Assembly: GCF_030068505.1 (NCBI RefSeq)
Contig: NZ_JAQOSO010000109.1
Span: 51,125 to 115,124 of the forward strand
Direction of reading: 5' to 3'
Origin: Roseofilum capinflatum BLCC-M114
GTDB lineage: Bacteria > Cyanobacteriota > Cyanobacteriia > Cyanobacteriales > Desertifilaceae
Length of the DNA stretch: 64,000 bases
Shown: positions 53,330 to 61,662 of the stretch, piece by piece
How the letters are laid out: every line of letters begins with the position of its first letter
How positions within the stretch are numbered: position 1 is the stretch's first letter
Program-made: the position numbers and the translations under genes
Notes under the pieces: model-generated
What the model was told of the DNA's origin: nothing
What the model saw: the letters and a program-made list of their open reading frames with translations, nothing else
Database searches by the model: none

Positions 53330-54406
53330 ATGCACTTAGAATTTAAACTGAGCGATCGCCATAAGCGCGTCTTACAAGCAACCGTTAATCATTATGTGGC
53401 TACCGCCGAACCGGTGGGTTCAAAAGTTTTAGTGGAAGAATATAATTTTTCTGTAAGCACGGCTACCATTCGTTCTTGTTTAAGTTATTTGGATAAATCG
53501 GGTCTACTTTATCAACCCCATACTTCGGCCGGTCGCGTGCCTTCGGATTCTGGATATCGGTGGTATGTGGATCATTTGATGACCCCGAATATTAAAACGG
53601 GGAAACAGGTGGAAAACTTGCTGCAAGAAAAGCTGAATTGGCAATGGAGTTTAGAATCTCTTTTTAAGTCAGCCGCGCAAATTTTATCGAGTTTAAGCGG
53701 TTATATTACCCTAATTACGATGCCCCAAGCGCAAAATTCCCGCTTGCATCATTTGCAATTAGTGGCTGTGGATAGCGATCGCGCCATGTTGATTTTGGTG
53801 ACGGATACTTACCAAACCCATTCGATTCTGATTGATTTACCCAACACGGGAGAAGAGGGAAATGAAACGATAGAACAGATATCGAGGGAATTGCAAGTGC
53901 TTTCCAATTTCCTGAACCATAATTTGAAGGGACGGTTACTAACGGAGTTGGAGCATTTAGATTGGACAGAGTTAGATAGTGAATTTGAGCGCTATGGAGA
54001 GCAGCTTACCCAGGTTTTAAGGCAGTTTAAGCAGCGCCATGCGTCTTCTGTTTATACCGATATTTGGATTAGTGGAGTTGCGGAACTATTGCGACAACCG
54101 GAGTTTTCCCAACTGCAACAGGTGCAAACCTTAATTCATTTGCTCGAAGAGGAACCGACTCAGTTATTACCCCTGATTTTTAAGGTTCCAGAGCCGGAAA
54201 AAGACAGCAGTCGGGTACAGGTTTGGATCGGCTCAGAAAATCCCCTGGAACCGATGCAAAGTTGCGCTCTGGTGACTTCTTCCTATTTTCGCGGCTCCGT
54301 TCCCGTGGGGAGCGTGGGGGTTTTGGGGCCGACGCGGATGATGTATGAAAATGCGATCGCCGTGGTGGAAGCCACGGCTGCTTATCTCTCAGATGCCCTG
54401 AGTTAG
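53330..54406 (+). CDS. hrcA: Heat-inducible transcription repressor HrcA
   Basis: A 358-residue HrcA repressor. The N-terminal winged helix (about 1-75) is typical: LSDRHKRVLQATVNHYVATAEPVGSKVLVEEYNFSVSTATIRSCLSYLDKSGLLYQPHTSAGRVPSDSGYRWYVDHL. The C-terminal part has the GAF-like and inserted dimerising domain ending GSVGVLGPTRMMYENAIAVVEATA. HrcA binds the CIRCE element before groESL and dnaK-type genes and represses them; no CIRCE repeat (TTAGCACTC-N9-GAGTGCTAA) is seen upstream here. The length is typical. The gene is alone, facing a convergent unknown gene. Confidence 0.92.
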   Translation: MHLEFKLSDRHKRVLQATVNHYVATAEPVGSKVLVEEYNFSVSTATIRSCLSYLDKSGLLYQPHTSAGRVPSDSGYRWYVDHLMTPNIKTGKQVENLLQEKLNWQWSLESLFKSAAQILSSLSGYITLITMPQAQNSRLHHLQLVAVDSDRAMLILVTDTYQTHSILIDLPNTGEEGNETIEQISRELQVLSNFLNHNLKGRLLTELEHLDWTELDSEFERYGEQLTQVLRQFKQRHASSVYTDIWISGVAELLRQPEFSQLQQVQTLIHLLEEEPTQLLPLIFKVPEPEKDSSRVQVWIGSENPLEPMQSCALVTSSYFRGSVPVGSVGVLGPTRMMYENAIAVVEATAAYLSDALS

Positions 54407-54412
54407 TCGGTT

Positions 54413-54844
54413 TTAGTCCGGATCTTTGGATTTGGCATCGCTTTCGGTGCGGGGAGCGGTGAGAATTTCCCAAGCTGCTTTAGCCGCTTCCGACAGGCGA
54501 TCGCCGAGTTCTTGGGCTTGCTTAACGATGGTTTCCCAGTTTTTCTCCGCATCCTTTTGCAGGAGTTTGAGGGAATTCTCAATGCGATCGGGATCGAATA
54601 GGTTTTCTTCTTCTAAGCTGGTTTTAGCTTTCTTGACAGAACTGAGATAGGTTTCCAGGGTATAGTTTCCGGCTTTATGAATTTCTGACTGGGCCCGAGT
54701 TTTCATGGCTTCAATCAGTGCCATTGTTTCATTTTTAACCTGTTCCGTTGCATCTTTTAGTCCCTCATCTTGCTCCACCATGGCTTTGGTTTCGGGGCTA
54801 ACTTCTACTATGCTAGATTCTTTAGGTGTATCAGTTTCGCTCAT
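54413..54844 (-). CDS. Unknown acidic coiled-coil protein
   Basis: A 143-residue protein that I do not recognise as a named family. It is acidic, without hydrophobic segments, and helical throughout, with long heptad-like stretches (AMVEQDEGLKDATEQVKNETMALIEAMKTRAQ and LEEENLFDPDRIENSLKLLQKDAEKNWETIVKQAQELGDRLSEAAKAAWEIL). The pattern resembles cyanobacterial phasin-like helical proteins, but this is weak. It is convergent with hrcA, ending six bases from it. Confidence 0.6.
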   Translation of the reverse strand: MSETDTPKESSIVEVSPETKAMVEQDEGLKDATEQVKNETMALIEAMKTRAQSEIHKAGNYTLETYLSSVKKAKTSLEEENLFDPDRIENSLKLLQKDAEKNWETIVKQAQELGDRLSEAAKAAWEILTAPRTESDAKSKDPD

Positions 54845-55100
54845 TTTTAGATAACCTCATATAGACGAACCAACGATTCTAGGCATCACCCCATGAAACG
54901 GGTCTCTAGATTCACCCCGATTGTAATGGAGTGGTCAGTTTTTTGCACGATCGTGGCAATTACGGGTTTATTCTAACGACTGATCGGCGATCGGCGATCG
55001 GCGGTAAACTCTCCATCATGGGTACGGTTGACTCCCCTTTTGTAGCGCTTGGCACTGGTAATGGGGAATAGGCATTGGTAACAAGTTAAGGTTGTCGGTG

Positions 55101-55152
55101 AGGGGGAGGCAAAAGGCAATAGGCAAAAGGCAAGAGGGGGGAGGTAAGAGGC
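55101..55152. repeat. AGGCAAA/AGGCAAT heptamer array
   Basis: Units AGGCAAA, AGGCAAT, AGGCAAA and AGGCAAG follow each other, then GAGGTAAGAGGCAAGAG. It is the reverse orientation of the TTGCCTA arrays. Confidence 0.8.
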
Positions 55153-55212
55153 AAGAGTCCATAAATAGTGTGAGCTAATTCGTTCTCCTAGAATTAGAGC
55201 TTTGTCTCTCAA

Positions 55213-55241
55213 TTGACAAAAGCAGAATTTCGGGATAATCT
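55213..55241 (+). promoter_or_regulatory. Sigma-70 type promoter for the amino-acid-binding protein
   Basis: TTGACA (55213-55218) and TAATCT (55236-55241) with a 17-base spacer, 35 bases before the start codon at 55277. A perfect -35 and a 4-of-6 match at -10. Good by eye; not mapped. Confidence 0.55.
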
Positions 55242-55276
55242 AGCTCGTCAGGTTATTCCGAAAATAAATAACGGTA

Positions 55277-56146
55277 ATGTTCAAGAAAATAGCAGCGATC
55301 GCCGCCAGCTTGGGTATCCTTTTAACAACGGCTGGAGCCAGTCCCGCCCAAGAAGTTCTGGAAGAGATTCAAAACACAGGAACCTTAAAAGTCGGCATTC
55401 GTAAAGATGCGGCTCCTTTTGGTTATATGGAATCGGGAGAATGGAAAGGCCTATGCTTACAAATGATGGAGTCTTTTGCCGAAGAATTAGAACAAGAATT
55501 AAACCGCCCGATTGAACTCCAAACCATTGAATCTACCCTCAATGAATCTTCCCCCAATGGTCGCTATCGAAGCGTTAGAGATGGACAAGTTCATCTAGAA
55601 TGTGGCCCGAATACCATCAGCACTACTCCCCCCCAAGGAACCCAATTTTCGTTCAGATTCTTCGTCACCGGAACCTATTTTTTAATGCGTCCTCAAACCC
55701 GGATTTTATTCAAACCTTCAGGATTTTTACAAGGCTTAGATATTGGAGTTTTAGATAATACTCTGACGCGCCAATTTATCGAAAGTCGCTATCAACTGGC
55801 TGACTCTATTCCCTATACTGGAAATCAGGGGCGACAACAAGCCGTTCGAGATGCCATGGCGGGAACTATTGATGCCTTTGCCAGTGATGGAGTTCTCTTA
55901 ATCGGAGAAGCTGAAAGACAAGGATTGTCCGATGAAGAATATAGCCTCTTACCGAATGAACCGTTAACCTGTATTGGCTATGGGATGATTTTGCCCTCCC
56001 ATGATGAGCAATGGAGACAAAGGGTAAATCAGTTTATTGTCGCAGGAGACTCCAGGAATATTATCACCGATCTATTGACAGATTTGGTTGGCATAACCTC
56101 TCCTTATATTGATCTGACGATCGCCGCCTTAGATAAGTGCAGTTAA
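55277..56146 (+). CDS. Polar amino-acid ABC transporter substrate-binding protein
   Basis: A 289-residue periplasmic binding protein of the GlnH/SBP_bac_3 family. A signal peptide (about 1-23, ending ASPAQ) precedes GTLKVGIRKDAAPFGYMESGEWKGLCLQMMESFAEEL (about 36-72), LECGPNTISTTPPQGTQFSFRFF and the second lobe with AFASDGVLLIGEAERQ. It would bind an amino acid, probably a polar or acidic one, and pass it to an ABC permease, but no permease or ATPase genes are adjacent. The next gene (sfsA) begins 8 bases later and seems a chance neighbour. Confidence 0.85.
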   Translation: MFKKIAAIAASLGILLTTAGASPAQEVLEEIQNTGTLKVGIRKDAAPFGYMESGEWKGLCLQMMESFAEELEQELNRPIELQTIESTLNESSPNGRYRSVRDGQVHLECGPNTISTTPPQGTQFSFRFFVTGTYFLMRPQTRILFKPSGFLQGLDIGVLDNTLTRQFIESRYQLADSIPYTGNQGRQQAVRDAMAGTIDAFASDGVLLIGEAERQGLSDEEYSLLPNEPLTCIGYGMILPSHDEQWRQRVNQFIVAGDSRNIITDLLTDLVGITSPYIDLTIAALDKCS

Positions 56147-56154
56147 CTCTGGCA

Positions 56155-56898
56155 ATGTCTCCTTTTTTATATTCCTATCCTCCCCTATTTCCGGGTATCC
56201 TCAAACGTCGCTATAAACGCTTTTTAGCCGATATTGAACTGGAAACGGGGGAGTTAATTACGGCCCATTGTCCCAACACGGGGCCCATGACCGATGTCTG
56301 TGAAATAGGCGCTCCGGTACAAGTGTCTTATCATGATAATCCCAAGCGGAAGTTGGCTTACACTTGGGAGATGATTCAGTTGCAGAAACCGGAACCGGTT
56401 TGGGTGGGGGTGAATACCAGCTTGCCCAATCGAGTAATTAAATTAGCTCTAGAACAGCGCATTTTTCCTGAACTCCAAGACTATGAAACCCTAAAAACCG
56501 AGGTAGTTTATGGACAGAATCGGCGCAGTCGAGTCGATTTTCTGCTCACTGGAGAGCCGCCGATTTATGTAGAGGTGAAAAATACCACTTGGGCGAAAAA
56601 TGGGCTGGCTTTATTTCCCGATACCGTCACCGATCGCGGCCAAAAGCATTTACGGGAGTTGATGGAACTGCCCCCAAAAGCCAGAGCAGTGATGCTTTAT
56701 TTCATTAATCGCGCCGACTGTGAGCAGTTTTCCCCTGGAGACAGTGCCGATCGCGTCTATGGGGAGCTGTTCCGTCAGGCGATCGCCAAAGGAGTAGAAA
56801 TTCTCCCCTGTCGCTTTTCCGTCACTCCACAAGGCATCGAGTATCTGGGTTTAGCCGAACTGTGTAGCCGTTGTAGTGTGGACAGAACGACAAAATAA
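56155..56898 (+). CDS. sfsA: DNA/RNA nuclease SfsA
   Basis: A 247-residue SfsA protein. Motifs visible: PLFPGILKRRYKRFLADIEL (about 9-28), TAHCPNTGPMTDV (about 36-48), RRSRVDFLLTGEPPIYVEVKNTTW (about 120-143, with the D...ExK nuclease core) and RGQKHLRELMEL. SfsA of E. coli binds DNA and is reported to be a nuclease, and was first found as a sugar-fermentation stimulator. The ATG at 56155 is preferred over the GTG at 56137 because the longer form would overlap the stop of the previous gene. A Cys-rich tail ends LCSRCSVDRTTK. Confidence 0.9.
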   Translation: MSPFLYSYPPLFPGILKRRYKRFLADIELETGELITAHCPNTGPMTDVCEIGAPVQVSYHDNPKRKLAYTWEMIQLQKPEPVWVGVNTSLPNRVIKLALEQRIFPELQDYETLKTEVVYGQNRRSRVDFLLTGEPPIYVEVKNTTWAKNGLALFPDTVTDRGQKHLRELMELPPKARAVMLYFINRADCEQFSPGDSADRVYGELFRQAIAKGVEILPCRFSVTPQGIEYLGLAELCSRCSVDRTTK

Positions 56899-56936
56899 CG
56901 TTATTCGGATTATTTCAGCACGAAGGGCAAATCGAT

Positions 56937-57203
56937 ATGAGCGCAAAAGACTTGAGCAATACCTCTCGGACTAATTGGGAAGCGTTAGAGAATGGGGATG
57001 ATGACGAAATTGATTATTCTGACATTCCACCCTTGACTGAGGAGTTCTTTCAGAGGGCAACGTTAAGAATTCCGGCAGCTCAAGCGCGGCAACTGGTGGC
57101 TATTGAGCCAGATATCTTGGCATGGTTTCAGGCTCAGGGTGGAGACTATAAAATGTTAATTAACTCAGTTTTGCGTGGTTATACGGGAAATTACAGGGAA
57201 TAG
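56937..57203 (+). CDS. BrnA-family antitoxin (orphan)
   Basis: An 88-residue protein of the BrnA/DUF4415 type: the helical/ribbon part EEFFQRATLRIPAAQARQLVAIEPDILAWFQAQGGDYKMLINSVLRGY is the usual ribbon-helix-helix signature, preceded by the acidic linker NGDDDEIDYSDIPPLT. In complete systems the BrnT toxin gene lies immediately upstream; here sfsA does, so it is an orphan antitoxin, perhaps a remnant or one controlling a toxin elsewhere. Confidence 0.75.
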   Translation: MSAKDLSNTSRTNWEALENGDDDEIDYSDIPPLTEEFFQRATLRIPAAQARQLVAIEPDILAWFQAQGGDYKMLINSVLRGYTGNYRE

Positions 57204-57314
57204 TCAGGGAAGAGGCGATCGCAGCACGATCGCTGGGGACATCCAAGGGAGAGGGCAAGATCTTGGTGATAAATTAGGATAAAGCAGAATCTTACCTAAT
57301 GGAGTTTGTAGACA

Positions 57315-57524
57315 ATGAATAAGCGCCAACAGTTAATCGAAGAACTTGAACAAGCACCCGATGATATAGTGCAAAAAGTTCTAGAGTTTTTACACCGAAT
57401 TCAAGTCAGTAAAAAAGAACACCCTCTAGCGAAGTTTGTGGGAATTTTGAGTGATGCTGAGGCAGAGGAGATGCAGCAAGCTATTCGGAAAAATTGTCGG
57501 CAGGTAGATGAAAATGAGTGGTGA
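57315..57524 (+). CDS. Small antitoxin-like protein
   Basis: A 69-residue protein starting MNKRQQLIEELEQAPDDIVQKVLEFLHRIQ, which is the pattern of the DUF2281/antitoxin-type proteins often before VapC genes in cyanobacteria. Its last codons overlap the start of the next gene (ATG at 57508/57514), a sign of coupled translation. The partner toxin is broken (57508-57630), so this antitoxin is probably a survivor. Confidence 0.65.
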   Translation: MNKRQQLIEELEQAPDDIVQKVLEFLHRIQVSKKEHPLAKFVGILSDAEAEEMQQAIRKNCRQVDENEW

Positions 57525-57625
57525 GACGGCTTTAGATACTTCAACTGCCATTCGGTTTCTCAATGGTGATGAAGGGGTAGTTGAAAACATTTTGGCTTTG
57601 CCAGAAGTTATGTTACCAAAGATAC
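57508..57625 (+). pseudogene. Truncated VapC-type PIN toxin
   Basis: From the ATG at 57514 (or 57508) the frame reads SGETALDTSTAIRFLNGDEGVVENILALPEVMLP, the first third of a VapC PIN domain with its first catalytic Asp, then jumps into a segment without similarity. The junction falls exactly where the repeat ACAGCGCTTCGCGCT (57624-57638) begins, so insertion of this palindromic element, or deletion next to it, broke the gene. A full PIN domain needs some 130 residues. Confidence 0.7.
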
Positions 57626-57693
57626 AGCGCTTCGCGCTAGGCAAAAGGTTTGGAGCGTTCAACCCTGTATTCCATAACAGCGCAAAGTGCTGT
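57624..57693. repeat. Pair of ACAGCGC palindromic elements
   Basis: ACAGCGCTTCGCGCT at 57624-57638 and ACAGCGCAAAGTGCTGT at 57677-57693 are two copies of the AGCGCAAAGCGCT family (others at 7028, 18981 and 20258). They lie at the broken end of the vapC remnant and up to the P-type ATPase gene. Confidence 0.65.
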
Positions 57694-57707
57694 ATAGTAG
57701 CATTGGA

Positions 57708-60164
57708 TTAATGGAATTTCCCTAAAAAACGCTCTAACCATTTCCGTCGCCAGGTGAGGCGCAGGAGATACATCCATAGCAAAACGATCGCCAGAATAAA
57801 CGCATAATCTGATACCGATAATAACGTCAAGTCAAAGAAGGCTCTCACAGGGGCGATCGCCAAAATTAAGCTGTATAACCCCAACAAACTCAACGCAACC
57901 GCCGTATATCGCCAATCTCCGCTCAGGGGTTCCACGGCTACCCAGAACCGGGTTGGGGGTTTGAGAAACAACATTAAGGTTAAGCCGCACAGGATTAATA
58001 GGGTGACTAAAGCGCTGCGAGGAATGGCTAATAACTCATTATCAATGATGACCATTCCGTTAAGGCTCACCGCTCGCCAAACACTGGTGACTAAATAGCC
58101 TAAATAGACGATTAATCCGGCTAAGGTTACGGATAATGTGGCGGGTAAAATAAACCGAAATAGAGCGCGGACGCGATCGCCACTCTGTTCTCCTCCTGGT
58201 TTGGCATAAACCGGTAAACTCATACTCGGAAAGCCTACAGAAAGCGCCGTTACTAAAGCACTATGTTTATTCAATAAGGGAAACGTGCCAATCACTTGAC
58301 CGGTGGCTAAAATGAGTAAGGTAAACGAAAAAATGCGGATAATAAACAACTTCAAAACATCCTGAATTCCGTTTTGAATCCGTTGCCCTTCCAAAAATGC
58401 AAAGGGGAGCGACACAAAGGAATCTTTTAATAAGACTAAATCCGCCACCGCTTTCGTGGCTTTACTGCCACTTTCCATGGCTATCCCCAAATTCGCTTGT
58501 TTCAGGGATAAAACATCATTGACTCCATCCCCAATCATGGCTACATAAATTCCTTTTTGGCGCAATTCTTTGACCAATTGGGCTTTTTGATCGGGGGTAA
58601 TGCGCCCAAAAATAGTATAGTCTTGCACGACTTGCGGCCATTGGTGCGGTTCAATTTGGGCTAACTCCGCTCCCGAAATCATGGCCAAATCTCCCTCTAA
58701 TCCGACTTGACGGGCGATCGCCTGTACCGTCTGCGGATAATCCCCGGAAATAATCTTCAGTTGCACTCCCGCTTGCTGAAATCCTTGCAGCGTTTCTAAC
58801 ACGCCCGGACGCAATTGATCCCCTAAAATCACTAATCCCAAAGGGGCAAGGGTGGGGGGAATAGTGGGGGTATTTTCCCCATCATAAAGGCTCACCACCG
58901 CTTCAGAACCAGCAAACAGCAAGACGCGATAGCCCTGTTCTGTCCACTGGTGGATGGTTTCCCGGATCTCCTCAGCCAGGGGAATGGTGCGAGCGAGAAT
59001 ATCTGGAGCGCCTAAGACATAGGTTCCTTGAATTTCACCTGTGGCAAAAATGCAACCGCTCCACTTGCGTGCCGAGGTAAAGGGAACTTCACTATTCACC
59101 GGTTGGGGGGGATGGGGACGGTAGCGAGCGATCGCCTCACTGGTGGCATTTTGGGTGGTTGCACTGGCTGCGAACCCCCCTAAAATCTGCTCTAAACGCG
59201 CTCTATCTTCCTGAATTGCCTCTAACTGATGCACCTCAATTTGATTCGCGGTTAGGGTTCCCGTCTTATCCAAACAGAGAATATCCACATGGCTCAGGGA
59301 CTCCACCGAGTTAGCCTGTTGAATGAGAATCTCTCGATCCAGCATCCGCACCGCTCCCAGAGCATAGGCGAGGGTAATCGATAAATATAGGCCCGCAGGC
59401 ACTAAACTAGAGATCACCGCCGCTTTTTGCACCCCATCAGGGACTGAAAGGGTACGACTGAGAACGGCGATCGCCACTAAAATCCACAGAAAACCAGCCA
59501 CTAAGATAAAGATGCGAATCACCAGGTTAATCTGTTGCTGTAAAGGCGTATACACCTGTCGCACCGCCCTAGCCCCCGAAGCCAGGCGATAGGCTAGGGT
59601 TTCCCGCCCCACCTGCTGTGCTTCATAATACCCATTACCACTAATGCAAAACGTGCCAGAGAGCAGGCGATCGCCCGGTTTTTTCACAATGGCATCACTC
59701 TCCCCCGTCAACAGCGACTCATCCACCTCCATCTGTCCCTGTAACACCTCCCCATCCACCATAATCTGTTCCCCAGGAACCAAATGCAACACATCTCCCT
59801 GCACAATCTCACGAGGATCGAGGGTGCATTCTTGGCCATTCCGCATCACCAAAGACCGAGGACGAGTCAACAATGCCACTTTATCTAACTTGCGTTTTGC
59901 CCAAATCTCCTGACAAACACTCACGATCACCGCACTAAACAACACCACAATCACGATCGCCCCATCACTGTAGCGTCCCAGGGAAATCAGCAGCATAAAA
60001 ATCGAAAAGAACACCCCATTAATGAAGGTGAACACCGTTTCCCCTAAAATATCTTGATAGGAGCGACTATTGGGCAAATTAACGTCATTATGCAAGCCTG
60101 ACCGATAGCGGTCTTTCACTTGCTCATCCGTTAATCCGGTGAGGATAGAATTAGCATTTACCAT
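57708..60164 (-). CDS. Cation-translocating P-type ATPase
   Basis: An 818-residue P-type ATPase with about ten membrane segments. The phosphorylation motif DKTGTLTANQ (Asp about 297), the TGES actuator loop (about 154), KPGDRLLSGT, the hinge GDGVNDVLSLKQANLGIAM and the nucleotide-binding domain are all intact. In helix 4 the usual PEGL or PEP motif reads LVPAGLYLSITLAYALG. The closest types are the CtpE-like P-type ATPases, for which calcium uptake has been reported, so the transported cation is uncertain. No accessory metal-binding domain is visible. Probably in the plasma membrane. Confidence 0.88.
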   Translation of the reverse strand: MVNANSILTGLTDEQVKDRYRSGLHNDVNLPNSRSYQDILGETVFTFINGVFFSIFMLLISLGRYSDGAIVIVVLFSAVIVSVCQEIWAKRKLDKVALLTRPRSLVMRNGQECTLDPREIVQGDVLHLVPGEQIMVDGEVLQGQMEVDESLLTGESDAIVKKPGDRLLSGTFCISGNGYYEAQQVGRETLAYRLASGARAVRQVYTPLQQQINLVIRIFILVAGFLWILVAIAVLSRTLSVPDGVQKAAVISSLVPAGLYLSITLAYALGAVRMLDREILIQQANSVESLSHVDILCLDKTGTLTANQIEVHQLEAIQEDRARLEQILGGFAASATTQNATSEAIARYRPHPPQPVNSEVPFTSARKWSGCIFATGEIQGTYVLGAPDILARTIPLAEEIRETIHQWTEQGYRVLLFAGSEAVVSLYDGENTPTIPPTLAPLGLVILGDQLRPGVLETLQGFQQAGVQLKIISGDYPQTVQAIARQVGLEGDLAMISGAELAQIEPHQWPQVVQDYTIFGRITPDQKAQLVKELRQKGIYVAMIGDGVNDVLSLKQANLGIAMESGSKATKAVADLVLLKDSFVSLPFAFLEGQRIQNGIQDVLKLFIIRIFSFTLLILATGQVIGTFPLLNKHSALVTALSVGFPSMSLPVYAKPGGEQSGDRVRALFRFILPATLSVTLAGLIVYLGYLVTSVWRAVSLNGMVIIDNELLAIPRSALVTLLILCGLTLMLFLKPPTRFWVAVEPLSGDWRYTAVALSLLGLYSLILAIAPVRAFFDLTLLSVSDYAFILAIVLLWMYLLRLTWRRKWLERFLGKFH

Positions 60165-60198
60165 AAAGCATTAATGGTGGACATTGAACAGACTTTCC

Positions 60199-60756
60199 TT
60201 AACCAAAGAATTGATTGACTTGGCAAGAAAAATCAGGAAGCAAAGGAGATGTGAGTTCATCGTTCTCTAATAGCGTCATCACTAATTCCAATTTTGCTTT
60301 TTCCCGCCGATAAACCTCTACCGTCTTTAATCGCCAGTCCACAATCCAATATTCTTGTACACCTTGATTGGAATATAATTTTAACTTGCTTTCCTTATCG
60401 CGACGAACATCAGCTTTGCTTGGCAATAATACTTCAACCACTAACTCTGGAGCGCTGGTAAAATGACCTGATTCATCAACACAATTGTTTAATTTATCGT
60501 TAGTCATCCAAACGAGATCGGGGATAACATTATCGGTATCACTGAAAATTACACCGGGATTGAAGATTACTTCACCCGATCGAGTTTCACTTGACCAGTT
60601 GCCTAAAAGTCTGCAAATTTCACCAAGGGTCTTTTGATGTTTCCAATGGGGGGCATGGGTCATGTACAGTTCTCCATCGATAATTTCATAGCGGTTATTG
60701 TTATCGGGCAACAGTTCTAAATCGGCTGATGTCCAGGGAATTTGTACGTTCGTCAT
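60199..60756 (-). CDS. Uma2-family endonuclease, second type
   Basis: A 185-residue Uma2 (DUF820) protein, different in sequence from the one at 20571. Features are YEIIDGELYMTHAPHWKHQKTLGEI (about 22-46), PDLVWM (Asp), APELVVEVLLPSKADVRRDKESKLKLYSNQGVQEYWIVDWRLKTVEVYR with the E-x-K-like core. It is 34 bases upstream of the P-type ATPase on the same strand, but no functional link is clear. A decayed copy of the other Uma2 type lies directly beyond it (60818). Confidence 0.85.
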   Translation of the reverse strand: MTNVQIPWTSADLELLPDNNNRYEIIDGELYMTHAPHWKHQKTLGEICRLLGNWSSETRSGEVIFNPGVIFSDTDNVIPDLVWMTNDKLNNCVDESGHFTSAPELVVEVLLPSKADVRRDKESKLKLYSNQGVQEYWIVDWRLKTVEVYRREKAKLELVMTLLENDELTSPLLPDFSCQVNQFFG

Positions 60757-61080
60757 AGTCGTGAGGGGCTGTCTTACTGAAGTTGATTCAACTATAACGT
60801 TTTCCGGCGATCGCTGGTATCCTCAACTCAGGGCTACTTTTTGCTCAGGTTCGTGTAACTAGGGCTGCTCTAATCCTCGACCTCAGCGCGATCGCTTCTC
60901 TGGTACTCTGGTCTATGGTGTAATTCGCAGCGACAATTTAGGGGATTTCTTTAACCCAGATTTCATTTGCAACGGGAATTCTAGCGGCTTGCATCTTTTC
61001 CAGTTTATTTTGGGTGGGTTAACTTGTTCTCAAAATCCCATTACCGCGTTCTGCCAAGCGAACGGTTGATCGATCTCTCG
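60757..61080. other. 324-base region with Uma2 remnant
   Basis: Between the divergent Uma2 gene and exbD. It holds the decayed 5' part of a Uma2 gene (60818-60895); the rest, to 61080, shows no recognisable gene or repeat. Confidence 0.55.
60818..60895 (+). pseudogene. Decayed 5' fragment of a Uma2 gene
   Basis: TATCCTCAACTCAGGGCTAC, then AGGGCTGCTCTAATCCTCGA, CCTCAGCGCGATCGC, align with the promoter region and start of the gene at 20571 (ATGGCTGCTTTAACCCTCGA). Some 80% of the bases match, but the ATG is AGG. Nothing downstream resembles the rest of the gene. Confidence 0.7.
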
Positions 61081-61632
61081 CTATTCCTGGGTTTCTGGAT
61101 TCGCTGGGGCTGGGGGAACGGTTGCTGTGGGTTCAGGAGCCGGAACTGGAGTCGGTAGGGGCGTTAAACCGGGAATGCCTAAATCAAGATTTGGCTCGTC
61201 TTGTGGAGTCACTTCTGAGGGGTTCACCCCTGTAGGAAGGGTTGCCAAAGCCACGCGATCGCCGCCCACAGACCGCATTAAGTCTAAAATTTGGACAACA
61301 TCTTCATAAAGGGCAGTTTTCGAGGCATACAGCACCATTAAGCCCTGGGGAGTCTGAATCTGATAGGCGAGTAACCGTTGTCGCAATTGATCCCTGGGGA
61401 CTAATTCCTGTTCAATATAGGTTTGGCCCACCGTATCCACACTCACAATTAACATATCCTGCATTTGGGTGGTTCCGGTTTTGGCACTGGGCAAATCTAC
61501 AGTAATCGCTTGCTGGCGCGTCAATCCTACCGCCGCTAAGATAAAAAAGGTCAAAATGCAGAAAATGACATCAATCAGGGGGATGACTTCGATTCGCGCT
61601 TCTTCTGTTGGATTATCCCAGTTGATTTTCAT
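61081..61632 (-). CDS. exbD: ExbD/TolR-type biopolymer transport protein
   Basis: A 183-residue ExbD protein. One membrane helix near the N-terminus (about 18-40, VIPLIDVIFCILTFFILAAVGL) contains the Asp (IPLID, about 23) that carries protons; a periplasmic domain (about 45-140) and a Pro-rich tail (TPLPTPVPAPEPTATVPPAP) follow. With ExbB it forms a proton-driven motor energising a TonB-type system. The partner exbB lies 960 bases upstream, on the same strand, separated by the smtB-smtA pair. The start is the ATG before EEARIEVIPLIDV. Confidence 0.88.
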   Translation of the reverse strand: MKINWDNPTEEARIEVIPLIDVIFCILTFFILAAVGLTRQQAITVDLPSAKTGTTQMQDMLIVSVDTVGQTYIEQELVPRDQLRQRLLAYQIQTPQGLMVLYASKTALYEDVVQILDLMRSVGGDRVALATLPTGVNPSEVTPQDEPNLDLGIPGLTPLPTPVPAPEPTATVPPAPANPETQE

Positions 61633-61662
61633 GGTGTGCTTGGTTTTCGGTTTTCAGGTCTC

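Larger units (their letters stand above)
54845..55276. other. 432-base region with repeat array and promoter
   Basis: It includes a GCGATCG tandem (54985-55004, CGGCGATCGGCGATCGGCGG), a heptamer-type array at 55101-55152 (GAGGCAAAAGGCAATAGGCA pattern), and a promoter just before the next gene. No gene is seen. Confidence 0.6.
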
